Part shown: positions 17,585 through 26,649 of the stretch, piece by piece
Layout: each line of letters starts with the position of its first letter
Position numbering within the stretch: position 1 is the stretch's first letter
Origin: Aequorivita vitellina
Lineage (GTDB): Bacteria; Bacteroidota; Bacteroidia; Flavobacteriales; Flavobacteriaceae
NCBI RefSeq assembly: GCF_022008365.1
Contig: NZ_JAIRBA010000002.1
Coordinates: forward strand, 124,001 to 188,000
Length of the DNA stretch: 64,000 nucleotides
Direction: 5' to 3'
Made by a program: the position numbers and the translations under genes
Notes under the pieces: generated by a model
What the model saw: the letters and a program-made list of their open reading frames with translations, nothing else
What the model was told of the DNA's origin: nothing
Database searches by the model: none

Positions 17585-19138
17585 TTATTCCTTCACAAAC
17601 TTTTTCAAAGCCACATTTTTTCCAGAATACAGTTGAATATAATAAATACCCGCAGCTAAGCTGGAAATATCTACAGTTGGAGAACCTGTGTCAACTTCCA
17701 ATTGTCGAACGCGGTTACCCAAAATGGAATAAATATTTATTTGGTCTATGGATTGGTTTTGGGTGTTAATATGCAAAGTGTTTTTTGTGGGATTGGGGTA
17801 AAGTGAAATCGTGTTGTTGAACGCATTTTCTGTAATTCCCAAAATTTCTTCGTGGTGGATAATCCAGTAATCATTCCCGCCACGTGAATTCTCGGTTTTA
17901 TCGCCAGAAATATTTGAAGTTGATGCCCCTGCAATTGTAAAAGTTCCGTTTGGAGTTAATAGAACTGAAGGGTATCGATCATTATACCTGCCACCGATGG
18001 TGTTTTGTCCTTCAATAATGCCAACTGCGTTTAATTTTATAATCCAAAAATCATCTTGGCCTTCAGTGTCTTCTGATTTATCTCCCGAAATATTTGAAAA
18101 TGAATCGCCTGTTACAATATAACCATTATCCTGAGTTTGAATTATATTATAAACGAAATCATCGGCACTTCCGCCAAGAGTTTTATCCCATTCAACTATA
18201 CCATCGGCATTCAATTTTAAAACCCAATAATCCCAACTGCCTCTACCGTCTTCTGTTTTATCTCCCGAAGCATCAGACATGGAAGATCCTAATGCCATAT
18301 AGCCACCATCAGAAGTTATAATTACATTTTTGAAAAGATCACCTCCATCCCCTCCGTACGTTTTTTCCCAAATAGTATTTCCGTTTGAGTTGATCTTCAT
18401 TATAAAATATGATAAGCCGTCATAGGGATACGAACCTGGCGAACCAATTACATAGCCACCGTCATTGGTTAATTTTAGAGATAACATTTGAATGTCATAA
18501 GCTCTTTGCCATTCAATGGCTCCATTTTCATTTAGTTTTATAACCCAAGTATCTATATTGGAAGCATTTGTTCCTATATTTGCGATTGTTCTATCTCCAG
18601 ATATGCCTGAGGTTGAAGTGCCTCCAATTAAGTAACCACTATCAGCTGTTATTTCAATGGTCAATGCTTTGTCTTCCCCATTTCCGCCAATGGTGTTTTG
18701 CCATTCAATAGTACCGTTAGCGTCTATTTTAACCACCCAATAATCATAGCCTCCTTGTGAGTTTTCGGTTTTTTCGCCAGAGATATCGGAATTTGAATAA
18801 CCCGCCAAAATGTAACCACCATCTGCGGTCTGTTTGCCGTCTGCTAAAAATTCTTCTTGATTTCCGCCAATTGTTTTTTGCCATTCAATGTTACCAGCGT
18901 TATTAAATTTTAGAACCCAAAAGTCTTTACCGCCCCGTGAGTCTTCGGTTTTTTCTCCTGAAATATTACTTTTTGAATTTCCACCCATTAAAAAACCATC
19001 ATCTATAGTAGCAATTGTAAAGGTTGGTTCATCCCAATTGCTGCCACCAATAGTGCGTTGCCAAAGAATATTTGGATCTTGGGCGTACATGGTATATAGT
19101 GAAAGAAATATGGCTAAAAGTGTAGTTGTCTTTTTCAT
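17585..19138 (-). CDS. T9SS-secreted repeat protein (paralogue A)
   Basis: 517 aa. Signal peptide about 1-19 (MKKTTTLLAIFLSLYTMYAQ). Residues about 20-430 consist of roughly seven 60-residue repeats built on I-x-W-Q-[KNR]-T-I-G-G, a D-G-G-Y segment, S-N-I-S-G-[ED]-K-T-E, then D-[YF]-W-[VI]-[VI]-K. Such repeats suggest a beta-propeller or similar beta fold. The last 75 residues (ISLYPNPTKNTLHIN ... KKFVKE) are a T9SS type A sorting domain. Ligand unknown. Next to a paralogue, 82 bp upstream, with which it shares repeat pattern, signal-peptide junction (AQDPNILWQRTIGGS) and an almost identical 3' end. Confidence 0.75.
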   Translation of the reverse strand: MKKTTTLLAIFLSLYTMYAQDPNILWQRTIGGSNWDEPTFTIATIDDGFLMGGNSKSNISGEKTEDSRGGKDFWVLKFNNAGNIEWQKTIGGNQEEFLADGKQTADGGYILAGYSNSDISGEKTENSQGGYDYWVVKIDANGTIEWQNTIGGNGEDKALTIEITADSGYLIGGTSTSGISGDRTIANIGTNASNIDTWVIKLNENGAIEWQRAYDIQMLSLKLTNDGGYVIGSPGSYPYDGLSYFIMKINSNGNTIWEKTYGGDGGDLFKNVIITSDGGYMALGSSMSDASGDKTEDGRGSWDYWVLKLNADGIVEWDKTLGGSADDFVYNIIQTQDNGYIVTGDSFSNISGDKSEDTEGQDDFWIIKLNAVGIIEGQNTIGGRYNDRYPSVLLTPNGTFTIAGASTSNISGDKTENSRGGNDYWIIHHEEILGITENAFNNTISLYPNPTKNTLHINTQNQSIDQINIYSILGNRVRQLEVDTGSPTVDISSLAAGIYYIQLYSGKNVALKKFVKE

Positions 19139-19220
19139 AACAAATTGAATTTAATTTAACTGTCTCGCAGCCATTAAGATACGAATTCTTCCGCAATATT
19201 TTAAAATTCAGAATGAAAAG

Positions 19221-20762
19221 TTATTCCTTCACAAACTTTTTCAAGGCCACATTTTTCCCTGAATACAGTTGAATATAATAAATACCCGCAGCCAAGCTGG
19301 AAACATCTACTGTTGGGGAAATGGTTTCTGCATCCAATTGCAAAACTTTGCTACCTGTCATTGTGTAAATGTTTATTTGGTCTATTGTTTTGTCTTGGGT
19401 GTTTAATTGTAATGTGTTTTTTGTGGGGTTGGGGTAGAGGGTTATTGTGGTGGCGAAAGGGTTTTCTTCTAGGCCTAATGTATGGGCGTGTTTTATTATC
19501 CAGAAATCTGCTTCGCCACGACTGTCTTCGGTTTTATCTCCAGATATATTTGAGGAAGATTGGCCACAAATTATAAAACTACCATCGTTATTTTGAATTG
19601 CTTTGGGAAGCCTTTCCCCCAAAGAACCATCAATATCATTTTGCCATTCTATGATGCCTACAGAGTTAAGCTTCATTATCCAAAAGCTCTGGCTGTCTTC
19701 AAATGTATTGTCTGTTTTATCACCGGAAATATTTGAAAGAGAACTTCCGCTAATAAAATATCCCCCATCAGAAGATTCTATAACCGTAAGTGGGATATCT
19801 CCCGAGGCTCCTCCTATAGTATTTTGCCACATAATTCTGCCAGTTGAATCTAACTTTAAAACCCAGTAATCCTGATAGCCTTGAGAATCTTCCGTTTTAT
19901 CTCCAGAAGCATCAGAATTTGAATGACCAATGGCAATATAACCACCATCATTTGTTAATATAAAATTTGTTAAAAAATCTTCGCCGTCCCCGCCATAAGT
20001 TTTTTCCCACATAGAGTTCCCGTTCGTATTTAATTTAGAAACAATATAATCACTAGAAATCCCACCCGTTCCTGTTCCAGCTAATATAAAACCTCCATCA
20101 TTTGTTAAAATAGTGTTACTCAAAAATGAATTAAAAAAAAAATCATACCCCCTTTGCCATATAATATTTCCATTTAGATCCACTTTTAAAATCCATATAT
20201 CGCCCACTACTGTTTTGTCTCCCGACACACCTATTGAAGCTTTGCCACCAATTAAAAAACCTCCATCAGGTGTCTGCTCAATATCTGAAACCGTATCATT
20301 TTCATTACTCCCTATTGTGTTTTGCCACATTATGTTGCCTACTGCATCCAGCTTTAGTATCCAATAATCTGTTCCTCCCTGCGAGTCTTCAGTTTTATCA
20401 CCCGATATATTGGAACTGGAATAACCTAATACTAAGTAACCATTATCAAATGTTTGGATGATTTTTTTTAAGTAATCATCCTCGTTGCCACCTAAAGTTC
20501 TTTGCCATTGAATATTACCTGTACTATCAAATTTTAAAACCCAATAATCGTAACCTCCTCTTGAATTCTCGGTTTTCTCTCCCGAAATGTTAGATTCTGA
20601 AAAGCCTCCCACCACAAATCCTCCATCATTGGTTTTGGAAATGAAAGATGGTTGATCCCATTCACTTCCCCCAATAGTCCGTTGCCAAAGAATGTTTGGG
20701 TCTTGGGCTTGAATAGAAATCGCAGAAAATAGTAATGCTAAAAGGGTAATTATTTGTTTCAT
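19221..20762 (-). CDS. T9SS-secreted repeat protein (paralogue B)
   Basis: 513 aa from the ATG at 20762; a longer frame starts at TTG nine codons upstream but would precede the obvious signal peptide MKQIITLLALLFSAISIQAQ. The body repeats the same 60-residue unit as its neighbour (WQRTIGGSEWDQPS, NISGEKTENSRGG, DYWVLKFD) about seven times and ends in a sorting domain (ITLYPNPTKNTLQLN ... KKFVKE). Tandem duplication with paralogue A is the simplest origin. Predicted surface or released protein; role unknown. It diverges from the lipoprotein gene across 159 bp. Confidence 0.75.
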   Translation of the reverse strand: MKQIITLLALLFSAISIQAQDPNILWQRTIGGSEWDQPSFISKTNDGGFVVGGFSESNISGEKTENSRGGYDYWVLKFDSTGNIQWQRTLGGNEDDYLKKIIQTFDNGYLVLGYSSSNISGDKTEDSQGGTDYWILKLDAVGNIMWQNTIGSNENDTVSDIEQTPDGGFLIGGKASIGVSGDKTVVGDIWILKVDLNGNIIWQRGYDFFFNSFLSNTILTNDGGFILAGTGTGGISSDYIVSKLNTNGNSMWEKTYGGDGEDFLTNFILTNDGGYIAIGHSNSDASGDKTEDSQGYQDYWVLKLDSTGRIMWQNTIGGASGDIPLTVIESSDGGYFISGSSLSNISGDKTDNTFEDSQSFWIMKLNSVGIIEWQNDIDGSLGERLPKAIQNNDGSFIICGQSSSNISGDKTEDSRGEADFWIIKHAHTLGLEENPFATTITLYPNPTKNTLQLNTQDKTIDQINIYTMTGSKVLQLDAETISPTVDVSSLAAGIYYIQLYSGKNVALKKFVKE

Positions 20763-20891
20763 AAATGGAGCTTTTATTTGTGGGGGCAAAATACAGAATT
20801 CTTACAATCGAAGAAACAAAAAGGTTAAAGAATTCTTAAAAAAACTATGTTTATTTAACGTTTAATAGAACTCCATTCCTTTAAATTACCT

Positions 20892-20899
20892 TAGTTTTG
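20892..20899 (+). promoter_or_regulatory. Putative -7 element for the lipocalin-like lipoprotein
   Basis: TAGTTTTG, a match to TAnnTTTG, 22 bp before the ATG at 20922. No clear -33 box. Confidence 0.45.
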
Positions 20900-20921
20900 C
20901 GCCCACAAAAAAACAAAAACT

Positions 20922-21443
20922 ATGAAAAATTTATTTGGATTACTATTAGTAGCAATTACTCTAACTGCTTGTTCTAGCGATGATGATGGCGGTAGCAACA
21001 CTACTTCAATTGAAGGAACTTGGAAAATGTCAGCTTTTAACACCGAAACTGCGCATGACCTTAATAACGATGGTACGGCTTCGACGAGTGTAATGGACGA
21101 AACCAATTGCTACCAAAACGAAACGATTGTTTTTGACGCAAATGGTACAGGTACCGCAACTAGCAATAGCTATGCAGATATCGAACTTACTTTGGTTACT
21201 GGTACTACAGACGAGTATGAGTACACAGTAACTTGTGTTTCAGAAACTGAGTCTACTCCATTTGCTTATACACAAAATGGAAACGAAATTATTTTAACAA
21301 TGGATGGTTTTAACCAAACGGCAACCCTTTCTGGAAATACACTTACGTATGTATTTGAAGACGGTTTCTTTGTAGAGGTTGATAATAACGGAACAACCGT
21401 AACAGTTACTGAAGATATTACTTTTGTATTTACTAAGCAGTAA
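20922..21443 (+). CDS. Lipocalin-like surface lipoprotein
   Basis: 173 aa. Signal peptide with lipobox LTAC; lipidated Cys17 is followed by SSDDDGG, the acidic lipoprotein-export type sequence that in Bacteroidota directs lipoproteins to the cell surface. The rest (IEGTWKMSAFNTET, TIVFDANGTGTAT, NGNEIILTMDG, ATLSGNTLTYVFED) has the strand pattern of the lipocalin-like domain common in flavobacterial lipoproteins. Ligand unknown. Low lysine and high Thr/Asp/Asn fit an extracellular protein. It converges on polA and the two share a terminator. Confidence 0.7.
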   Translation: MKNLFGLLLVAITLTACSSDDDGGSNTTSIEGTWKMSAFNTETAHDLNNDGTASTSVMDETNCYQNETIVFDANGTGTATSNSYADIELTLVTGTTDEYEYTVTCVSETESTPFAYTQNGNEIILTMDGFNQTATLSGNTLTYVFEDGFFVEVDNNGTTVTVTEDITFVFTKQ

Positions 21444-21463
21444 TTACCATTTTCAATATGAAG

Positions 21464-21493
21464 AAAAAGCCGAAAATTCACTTTCGGCTTTTT
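21464..21493. terminator. Bidirectional terminator between lipoprotein gene and polA
   Basis: Perfect 12-bp inverted repeat AAAAAGCCGAAA (21464-21475) / TTTCGGCTTTTT (21482-21493) with a 6-nt loop and T-runs on both strands. It lies 20 bp after the lipoprotein stop and 37 bp after the polA stop. Confidence 0.88.
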
Positions 21494-21530
21494 TATTTTC
21501 TGAAAACTACTACTGAATACTGCCAACTTT

Positions 21531-24362
21531 TTAATGCGCTTCTAACCAATTGGCACCTGTACCCAAATCTACATCTAAAGGAACGCTGAGCTTATAAGCG
21601 TTTTCCATTTCGTGTTTTACCATGGTTTTTAGTTTTTCAAGCTCAGGTTTGTAAGCGTCAAAAACCAATTCATCATGTACTTGAAGTAGCATTTTACTTT
21701 TGTAATTTTCTTCCTCTAGTTTTTTATAGATATTTATCATTGCAATTTTAATGATATCAGCCGCACTTCCCTGTATTGGTGCGTTTACGGCGTTGCGTTC
21801 TGCCGCACCACGCACCACTTGGTTGCTGCCGTTTATATCTTTTAAATAGCGTCTTCTTCCCAAAACAGTTTGCACATAACCGTTTTCGCGTGCAAAATTT
21901 ATTTGTTCGCTAATGTAATTTCGAAGTTTGGGATAGGTTTTATAATAAGTTTCAATTAAGTCTTTTGCTTCGCTGCGGGAAAGATCGGTTTGGTTGCTTA
22001 GGCCAAATGCAGATACTCCGTATATAATCCCGAAGTTCACGGTTTTTGCATTGCTTCGCTGTTCGCGGGTAACTTCATTTAAAGGAATATTAAAAACTTT
22101 GGCAGCAGTGGAAGCGTGAATATCTTCACCGTTTTTAAAAGCTTCAATCATATTGTCTTCTTCGCTTAAGGCGGCAATAATTCTAAGTTCAATTTGGCTA
22201 TAATCGGCAGCCATTAAAACGTAGTCTTCGTTTCGTGGAACAAATGCCTTTCGCACTTCACGGCCGCGCTCTGTACGGATTGGAATATTTTGGAGGTTCG
22301 GGTTGTTACTACTTAACCGACCGGTTGCCGCAACAGTCTGCATATAATCTGTATGCACCCGCGAGGTAGCTTTTTCAACCTGTCCGGGAAGCGCATCAAC
22401 ATAGGTGCTTTTTAATTTTGCCAACCCACGATATTCCAAAACATCGCGGATAATTTTATGGTCTTTCGCCAAATATGACAGCACATCTTCGGCAGTAGAA
22501 TATTGGCCTGTTTTGGTTTTTTTCGGCTTGTCGATAAGCTTCATTTTTCCGAAGAGAATTTCACCCAACTGTTTTGGGGAAGCAATGTTAAAGCTTTCAC
22601 CAGCTTCCTCGAAAATGTTTTTTTCAAGCTGAAGAATATCTTTGTCTAATTGTTCGGAAAGGTTTTTTAAAAATTGATTATCCAAATTTATTCCTTCCAA
22701 TTCCATTGCTGCCAGCACCCGAAGTAACGGGACTTCAATTTCGTCAAAAAGCTTTTGGGTGTTGGCTTCGCCCAATTCTTTTTCGAAATGTTTTTTTAGC
22801 TGAAAAGTTATATCGGCATCTTCAACAGCATACTCGGTTTGTTTTTCAATTTCAACATTGCGCATGTTTAATTGATTTTTTCCCTTTTTACCAATTAATT
22901 CGGTGATGGAAACGGGCGTATAATTTAAATAGGTTTCACTCAATACGTCCATATTATGCCGCATATCTGGGTTTATCAAATAATGCGCGAGCATGGTATC
23001 AAACAATTTTCCTTTTACTGAAATGTTATATTTCGCCAATACTTTTATGTCGTATTTTAAATTTTGACCTATTTTTTCTATAGATTCATCTTCAAAAAAT
23101 GGGCGCAGTTCTTCAATAAGTTGTTGTGCTTTTTCGCGATTTTCTGGGAACGGAACATAAAAACCTTTGCCTTTTTCCCATGAAAAAGCGATACCTACCA
23201 ATTCGGCATCAAGCGGATTCAAACCTGTGGTTTCGGTATCGAAACATACACTTTTCTGCTTCATTAAATTTTGCAGAAACAGTTTTGTGCCCATCCCTGG
23301 CTGTACCGTTTGGTAAAAATGTTCGGTATTTTCTATGGTTGCACGCGAGTTGTAGTCTTTAATTTCTTCGGTAGACTCACCGCCGCCAAATAGTGAAAAT
23401 TGACCGCTTCCTGCAGTCGATGCACTTTTAGCACTTTCAGAATTTGAAATCTGAGTAACTTTTTCTGTAGCACCTTCTTCTGAAAACAGTTTTAAAAATT
23501 GATCTTTTAATCGTCTAAATTCAAGCTCTTCAAATATTTGCTGCACCTTTTCGCCGTCGGGCATAGTAAGTTCGTAATCTTCTTCATTAAAAGTTACATC
23601 GCAATCTGTTTTAATGGTGGCAAGTTGTTTTGAAAGAAGTCCGAGTTCGGCATTTGCTTCAACTTTTTCTTTCATCTTCCCTTTAAGCTTATCTGTATTT
23701 GCCAGCAGGTTTTCCATTGAGTCAAATTCGGCAATAAACTTTTTGGCAGTTTTATCGCCCACTCCTGGTAAACCTGGAATATTATCGCTGGCATCGCCCA
23801 TCATTCCTAAGTAATCGATAACCTGTTCGGGACGTTCTACGCCAAAACGTTTCTTTACTTCGGGGATGCCCCAAATTTCAATAGCGTTCCCCATTCGTGC
23901 GGGGCGGTACATAAAAATATTTTCGGTAACCAGTTGGGCGAAATCTTTATCGGGGGTAACCATAAAAACTTGATAGCCTTCTTTTTCCGCCTGTTGTGCG
24001 AGTGTTCCAATAATATCATCTGCCTCCAAGCCGGAGAGTTCGATGCAGGGAATGTGCATGGCTTTGATAATTTCTTGAATTATGGGCACAGATTGTTTTA
24101 TTACATCGGGGGTAGCATCGCGATTGGCTTTGTAATCGGCAAATAATTCGGTGCGTTCAGCACTACCGTCTTTGTCAAAACACACCGCAAGATGATCTGG
24201 TCTTTCACGACGAATAACATCAAAAAGTGAATTTAAAAATCCTAAAATAGCAGAGGTGTCTTGCCCCTTGCTATTGATAGTTGGATTTTTTATAAGCGCG
24301 TAATAGCCTCGAAAAATTAGGGCATAAGCGTCGAGAAGGAATAGTCTTTTTTGGGTTGCCAT
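21531..24362 (-). CDS. polA: DNA polymerase I
   Basis: Repair and Okazaki-fragment processing polymerase, 943 aa. Domains: 5'-3' nuclease (about 1-300; FLLDAYALIFRGYYA, GLEADDIIGTLA, GDASDNIPGLPGVGDKTA), 3'-5' exonuclease (about 345-530) and polymerase (about 560-943; MAADYSQIELR, KTVNFGIIYG, LLQVHDELVF). The exonuclease residues appear intact (FDTETTG, NLKYDIK, YAVEDAD), so proofreading is predicted, unlike the degenerate version in Thermus. ATG at 24362. Single gene, convergent with the lipoprotein gene. Confidence 0.98.
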   Translation of the reverse strand: MATQKRLFLLDAYALIFRGYYALIKNPTINSKGQDTSAILGFLNSLFDVIRRERPDHLAVCFDKDGSAERTELFADYKANRDATPDVIKQSVPIIQEIIKAMHIPCIELSGLEADDIIGTLAQQAEKEGYQVFMVTPDKDFAQLVTENIFMYRPARMGNAIEIWGIPEVKKRFGVERPEQVIDYLGMMGDASDNIPGLPGVGDKTAKKFIAEFDSMENLLANTDKLKGKMKEKVEANAELGLLSKQLATIKTDCDVTFNEEDYELTMPDGEKVQQIFEELEFRRLKDQFLKLFSEEGATEKVTQISNSESAKSASTAGSGQFSLFGGGESTEEIKDYNSRATIENTEHFYQTVQPGMGTKLFLQNLMKQKSVCFDTETTGLNPLDAELVGIAFSWEKGKGFYVPFPENREKAQQLIEELRPFFEDESIEKIGQNLKYDIKVLAKYNISVKGKLFDTMLAHYLINPDMRHNMDVLSETYLNYTPVSITELIGKKGKNQLNMRNVEIEKQTEYAVEDADITFQLKKHFEKELGEANTQKLFDEIEVPLLRVLAAMELEGINLDNQFLKNLSEQLDKDILQLEKNIFEEAGESFNIASPKQLGEILFGKMKLIDKPKKTKTGQYSTAEDVLSYLAKDHKIIRDVLEYRGLAKLKSTYVDALPGQVEKATSRVHTDYMQTVAATGRLSSNNPNLQNIPIRTERGREVRKAFVPRNEDYVLMAADYSQIELRIIAALSEEDNMIEAFKNGEDIHASTAAKVFNIPLNEVTREQRSNAKTVNFGIIYGVSAFGLSNQTDLSRSEAKDLIETYYKTYPKLRNYISEQINFARENGYVQTVLGRRRYLKDINGSNQVVRGAAERNAVNAPIQGSAADIIKIAMINIYKKLEEENYKSKMLLQVHDELVFDAYKPELEKLKTMVKHEMENAYKLSVPLDVDLGTGANWLEAH

Positions 24363-24581
24363 TTTTAATATTTTATTGAATTTCAGAAAAACAAAGCGTC
24401 TAAATAGAGGTAGCGCAAATGTGATTTTCTAAAGGATTGCTATAGAATTTTGATTCTTTTCAAAAGTAAAAATAACACTTTACAATTAGTGGGTTATATT
24501 TGAAAAAGAAAAGTGAAAATTACAAACTATAAAATCTTAAAACCCACGTTCGATTTAACTTCAAAATATAAAATCAAAGCT

Positions 24582-24589
24582 TACTTTTG
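24582..24589 (+). promoter_or_regulatory. Putative -7 element for the isoaspartyl peptidase gene
   Basis: TACTTTTG, a match to TAnnTTTG, 27 bp before the ATG. A second match, TATATTTG, lies further up at 24495-24502. Neither has a clear -33 TTTG at 19 bp. Confidence 0.4.
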
Positions 24590-24616
24590 CTTCAACAAAT
24601 TTAAGATGCAGCAGTA

Positions 24617-25570
24617 ATGAGCAATACATATTCAATAGTAATTCACGGCGGCGCTGGCACACTCGTTAAAGGTTTGATGACGCCCGAAAAAGAAGAACAG
24701 TACAAAGCCGCTTTAAATGAAGCATTGGAAAAAGGTTATGCTGTTTTGGAAAACGATGGATGTGCAATGGATGCCGTTGAAACAGCTGTAAACTATTTGG
24801 AAGATTCACCGCTTTTTAATGCAGGAAAAGGCAGTGTTTTTACCAACGACGGCACCCACGAAATGGATGCCGCAATTATGGATGGCAAAACTTTGGATGC
24901 TGGTGCGATTTCATTGATTACCGGAATTAAAAACCCAGTTTCTTTAGCACGGGATGTTATGGAAAAAACAGACCACGTTTTTCTTGCGGGCGAAGGCGCA
25001 ATGCGTTTCGCGGATAGTTTGGGATATAAATTAGAATCGCCAGAATATTTTTATGACGAACACCGCTATCAACAGTGGCAAAACATAAAGGATAGCCATA
25101 AATTTCAGCTAGATCACAGTATGAAAAAGGAAGGCAAGTTTGGTACTGTTGGAGCTGTTGCTTGCGATAAAGAGGGCAATATTGCAGCGGCAACATCAAC
25201 TGGTGGAATGACCAACAAGCGCTGGGGTCGCGTGGGCGACAGTCCAATGGTTGGCGCCGGAAATTATGCAAACAATAAAACGTGCGCCGTAAGTTGTACC
25301 GGTAGTGGCGAATTTTTTATTCGCGGTGTTGTAGCCTACGATGTTTCCTGTTTAATGGAATACAAAGGAATGTCTGTTGAAGAAGCCGCTAAAGAAGTTA
25401 TCAATAAAAGAATTGTTGAAATTGGCGGAGATGGCGGTCTAATTGCCGTAGATGCCAAAGGTAATATAGCAATGCCGTTTAATACTGAAGGCATGTACCG
25501 CGCCTTTAAAACGTCACGGTTTAACGAGCAGGCCGAAGGCAAAAAACTAATAGCAATTTATAAAGAGTGA
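24617..25570 (+). CDS. iaaA: Isoaspartyl peptidase / beta-aspartyl dipeptidase
   Basis: Ntn-hydrolase that matures by self-cleavage and hydrolyses beta-aspartyl dipeptides and, weakly, asparagine. 317 aa. Family marks: IVIHGGAG at the N terminus, the autocleavage site FGTVGAVACD with nucleophile Thr177, and TSTGGMTNKRWGRVGDSP followed by GAGNYANN (substrate pocket). No signal peptide, so cytoplasmic. It lies beside cyanophycinase and cyanophycin synthetase, so the likely substrate is the beta-Asp-Arg dipeptide released from cyanophycin; that role is inference from context. It converges with the cyanophycinase gene over a repeat tract. Confidence 0.9.
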   Translation: MSNTYSIVIHGGAGTLVKGLMTPEKEEQYKAALNEALEKGYAVLENDGCAMDAVETAVNYLEDSPLFNAGKGSVFTNDGTHEMDAAIMDGKTLDAGAISLITGIKNPVSLARDVMEKTDHVFLAGEGAMRFADSLGYKLESPEYFYDEHRYQQWQNIKDSHKFQLDHSMKKEGKFGTVGAVACDKEGNIAAATSTGGMTNKRWGRVGDSPMVGAGNYANNKTCAVSCTGSGEFFIRGVVAYDVSCLMEYKGMSVEEAAKEVINKRIVEIGGDGGLIAVDAKGNIAMPFNTEGMYRAFKTSRFNEQAEGKKLIAIYKE

Positions 25571-25600
25571 TTTTTAAGATTCTTTAAAATATTATAATTT

Positions 25601-25680
25601 CAACAAACCCCAAACAACAAACCCCAAACCCCAAACAACAAACCCCAAACAACAAACCCCAAACAACAAACCCCAAACAT
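25601..25680. repeat. Heptameric AAACCCC/AAACAAC tandem repeat
   Basis: About 80 bp of 7-nt units, AAACCCC alternating mainly with AAACAAC. CCCC runs start at 25608, 25622, 25629, 25643, 25657 and 25671, i.e. spacings of 14, 7, 14, 14 and 14. The complementary strand has six GGGG runs and could fold as a G-quadruplex. The tract fills most of the 110-bp gap between iaaA and cphB and directly abuts the cphB stop codon. Confidence 0.9.
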
Positions 25681-26553
25681 TTAAAGCGTTTCCACGTCTG
25701 TCATTTCAAGATGAATAGGAGAAATAAAAACCTGCTTTTCTTTAATGTCTAATTTATCGCCATTGGCCAAGATGTGAACTTTTAAATTGGTAATAGACAT
25801 TGGAGCGCCTTCAGGCACTACATCGCGGTTATTGTGAATTAATCTTCGTGGATCGAAGAGAATTACCATACCAGAACCAATTACTTCGCAATTATTGCCG
25901 TTTTTAATTATTAAACCCGTGTCTTCGGCCAAGCCTATTCCTACTTTCATGGGAAATTTAGCCATCGCTTCTGCTAATCGTCCAAAACGTCCGCGCTTAA
26001 TAAAATGCGAATCGATAATAAAGTTAGGAATATAACTCATTCCTCTTCCCATATTTACAGCGCCTTTGGTAAAAGCTTCTTGCACGCCGCCACCCGTAAT
26101 CATTTCTTCACTCATGCACATTGCTCCAGCACTAGTACCGGCAATTACAAATGCTTCGTTTTCATATTTATCTTTAATAATTTTATCTAAAACAGTTCCG
26201 CCAATATACTTTACATTTTTAGACTGGTCGCCACCAGTAAACATAACGCAATTTGCTTTTTGCATAAGTTCTACAAACTCTGGTTTTTCGGCATCTTCGC
26301 GACTTCTAATGTCCATCACGAAAACATTTTTACAGTCTAATTTACTAAAAGCTTCGAGGTAATTTTCGCTTACTTCAACAGGAATACTTGAGGCCGTAGG
26401 AATAACAATTATTATAGCTTCAATCCCGCCGCTCTCACGTACAACGCGAGAGAGAATACCATTTTGAATATACTCTAAAGTGTACCTTTCATTTTCACCG
26501 TTTCCTTTGTCTTCATTTCCTCCTATGGGGATTAGGGTTCCTTTAACACTCAT
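25681..26553 (-). CDS. cphB: Cyanophycinase
   Basis: Serine peptidase of family S51 that cleaves the Asp-Arg polymer cyanophycin into beta-Asp-Arg dipeptides. 290 aa from the ATG at 26553. A frame extended by 52 codons would overlap the divergent cphA start, and MSVKGTLIPIGGNEDKG is a normal N terminus. The nucleophile serine sits in IAGTSAGAMCMSE; TGGDQSKNVKYIGG and FIIDSHFIKRGRFGRL are further family marks. No signal peptide, so intracellular. It diverges from cphA across 96 bp, and a G-rich repeat tract touches its stop codon. Confidence 0.92.
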   Translation of the reverse strand: MSVKGTLIPIGGNEDKGNGENERYTLEYIQNGILSRVVRESGGIEAIIIVIPTASSIPVEVSENYLEAFSKLDCKNVFVMDIRSREDAEKPEFVELMQKANCVMFTGGDQSKNVKYIGGTVLDKIIKDKYENEAFVIAGTSAGAMCMSEEMITGGGVQEAFTKGAVNMGRGMSYIPNFIIDSHFIKRGRFGRLAEAMAKFPMKVGIGLAEDTGLIIKNGNNCEVIGSGMVILFDPRRLIHNNRDVVPEGAPMSITNLKVHILANGDKLDIKEKQVFISPIHLEMTDVETL

Positions 26554-26573
26554 GGATTTATTTATTTTGCGAA

Positions 26574-26581
26574 CAAAAATA
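26574..26581 (-). promoter_or_regulatory. Putative -7 element for cphB
   Basis: On the minus strand TATTTTTG matches TAnnTTTG, 20 bp upstream of the ATG at 26553, inside the cphB-cphA divergent spacer. No clear -33 box. Confidence 0.4.
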
Positions 26582-26649
26582 CAGTAATTGTTAGGAAAAT
26601 TAATCATATATTTATCAAATTCATACGAAACTAACAAATCCGTCAACCT

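Noticed and set aside
25601-25680. CRISPR-like array
   Set aside because: Units are 7 bp with no unique spacers and no cas genes nearby; it is a simple tandem repeat.
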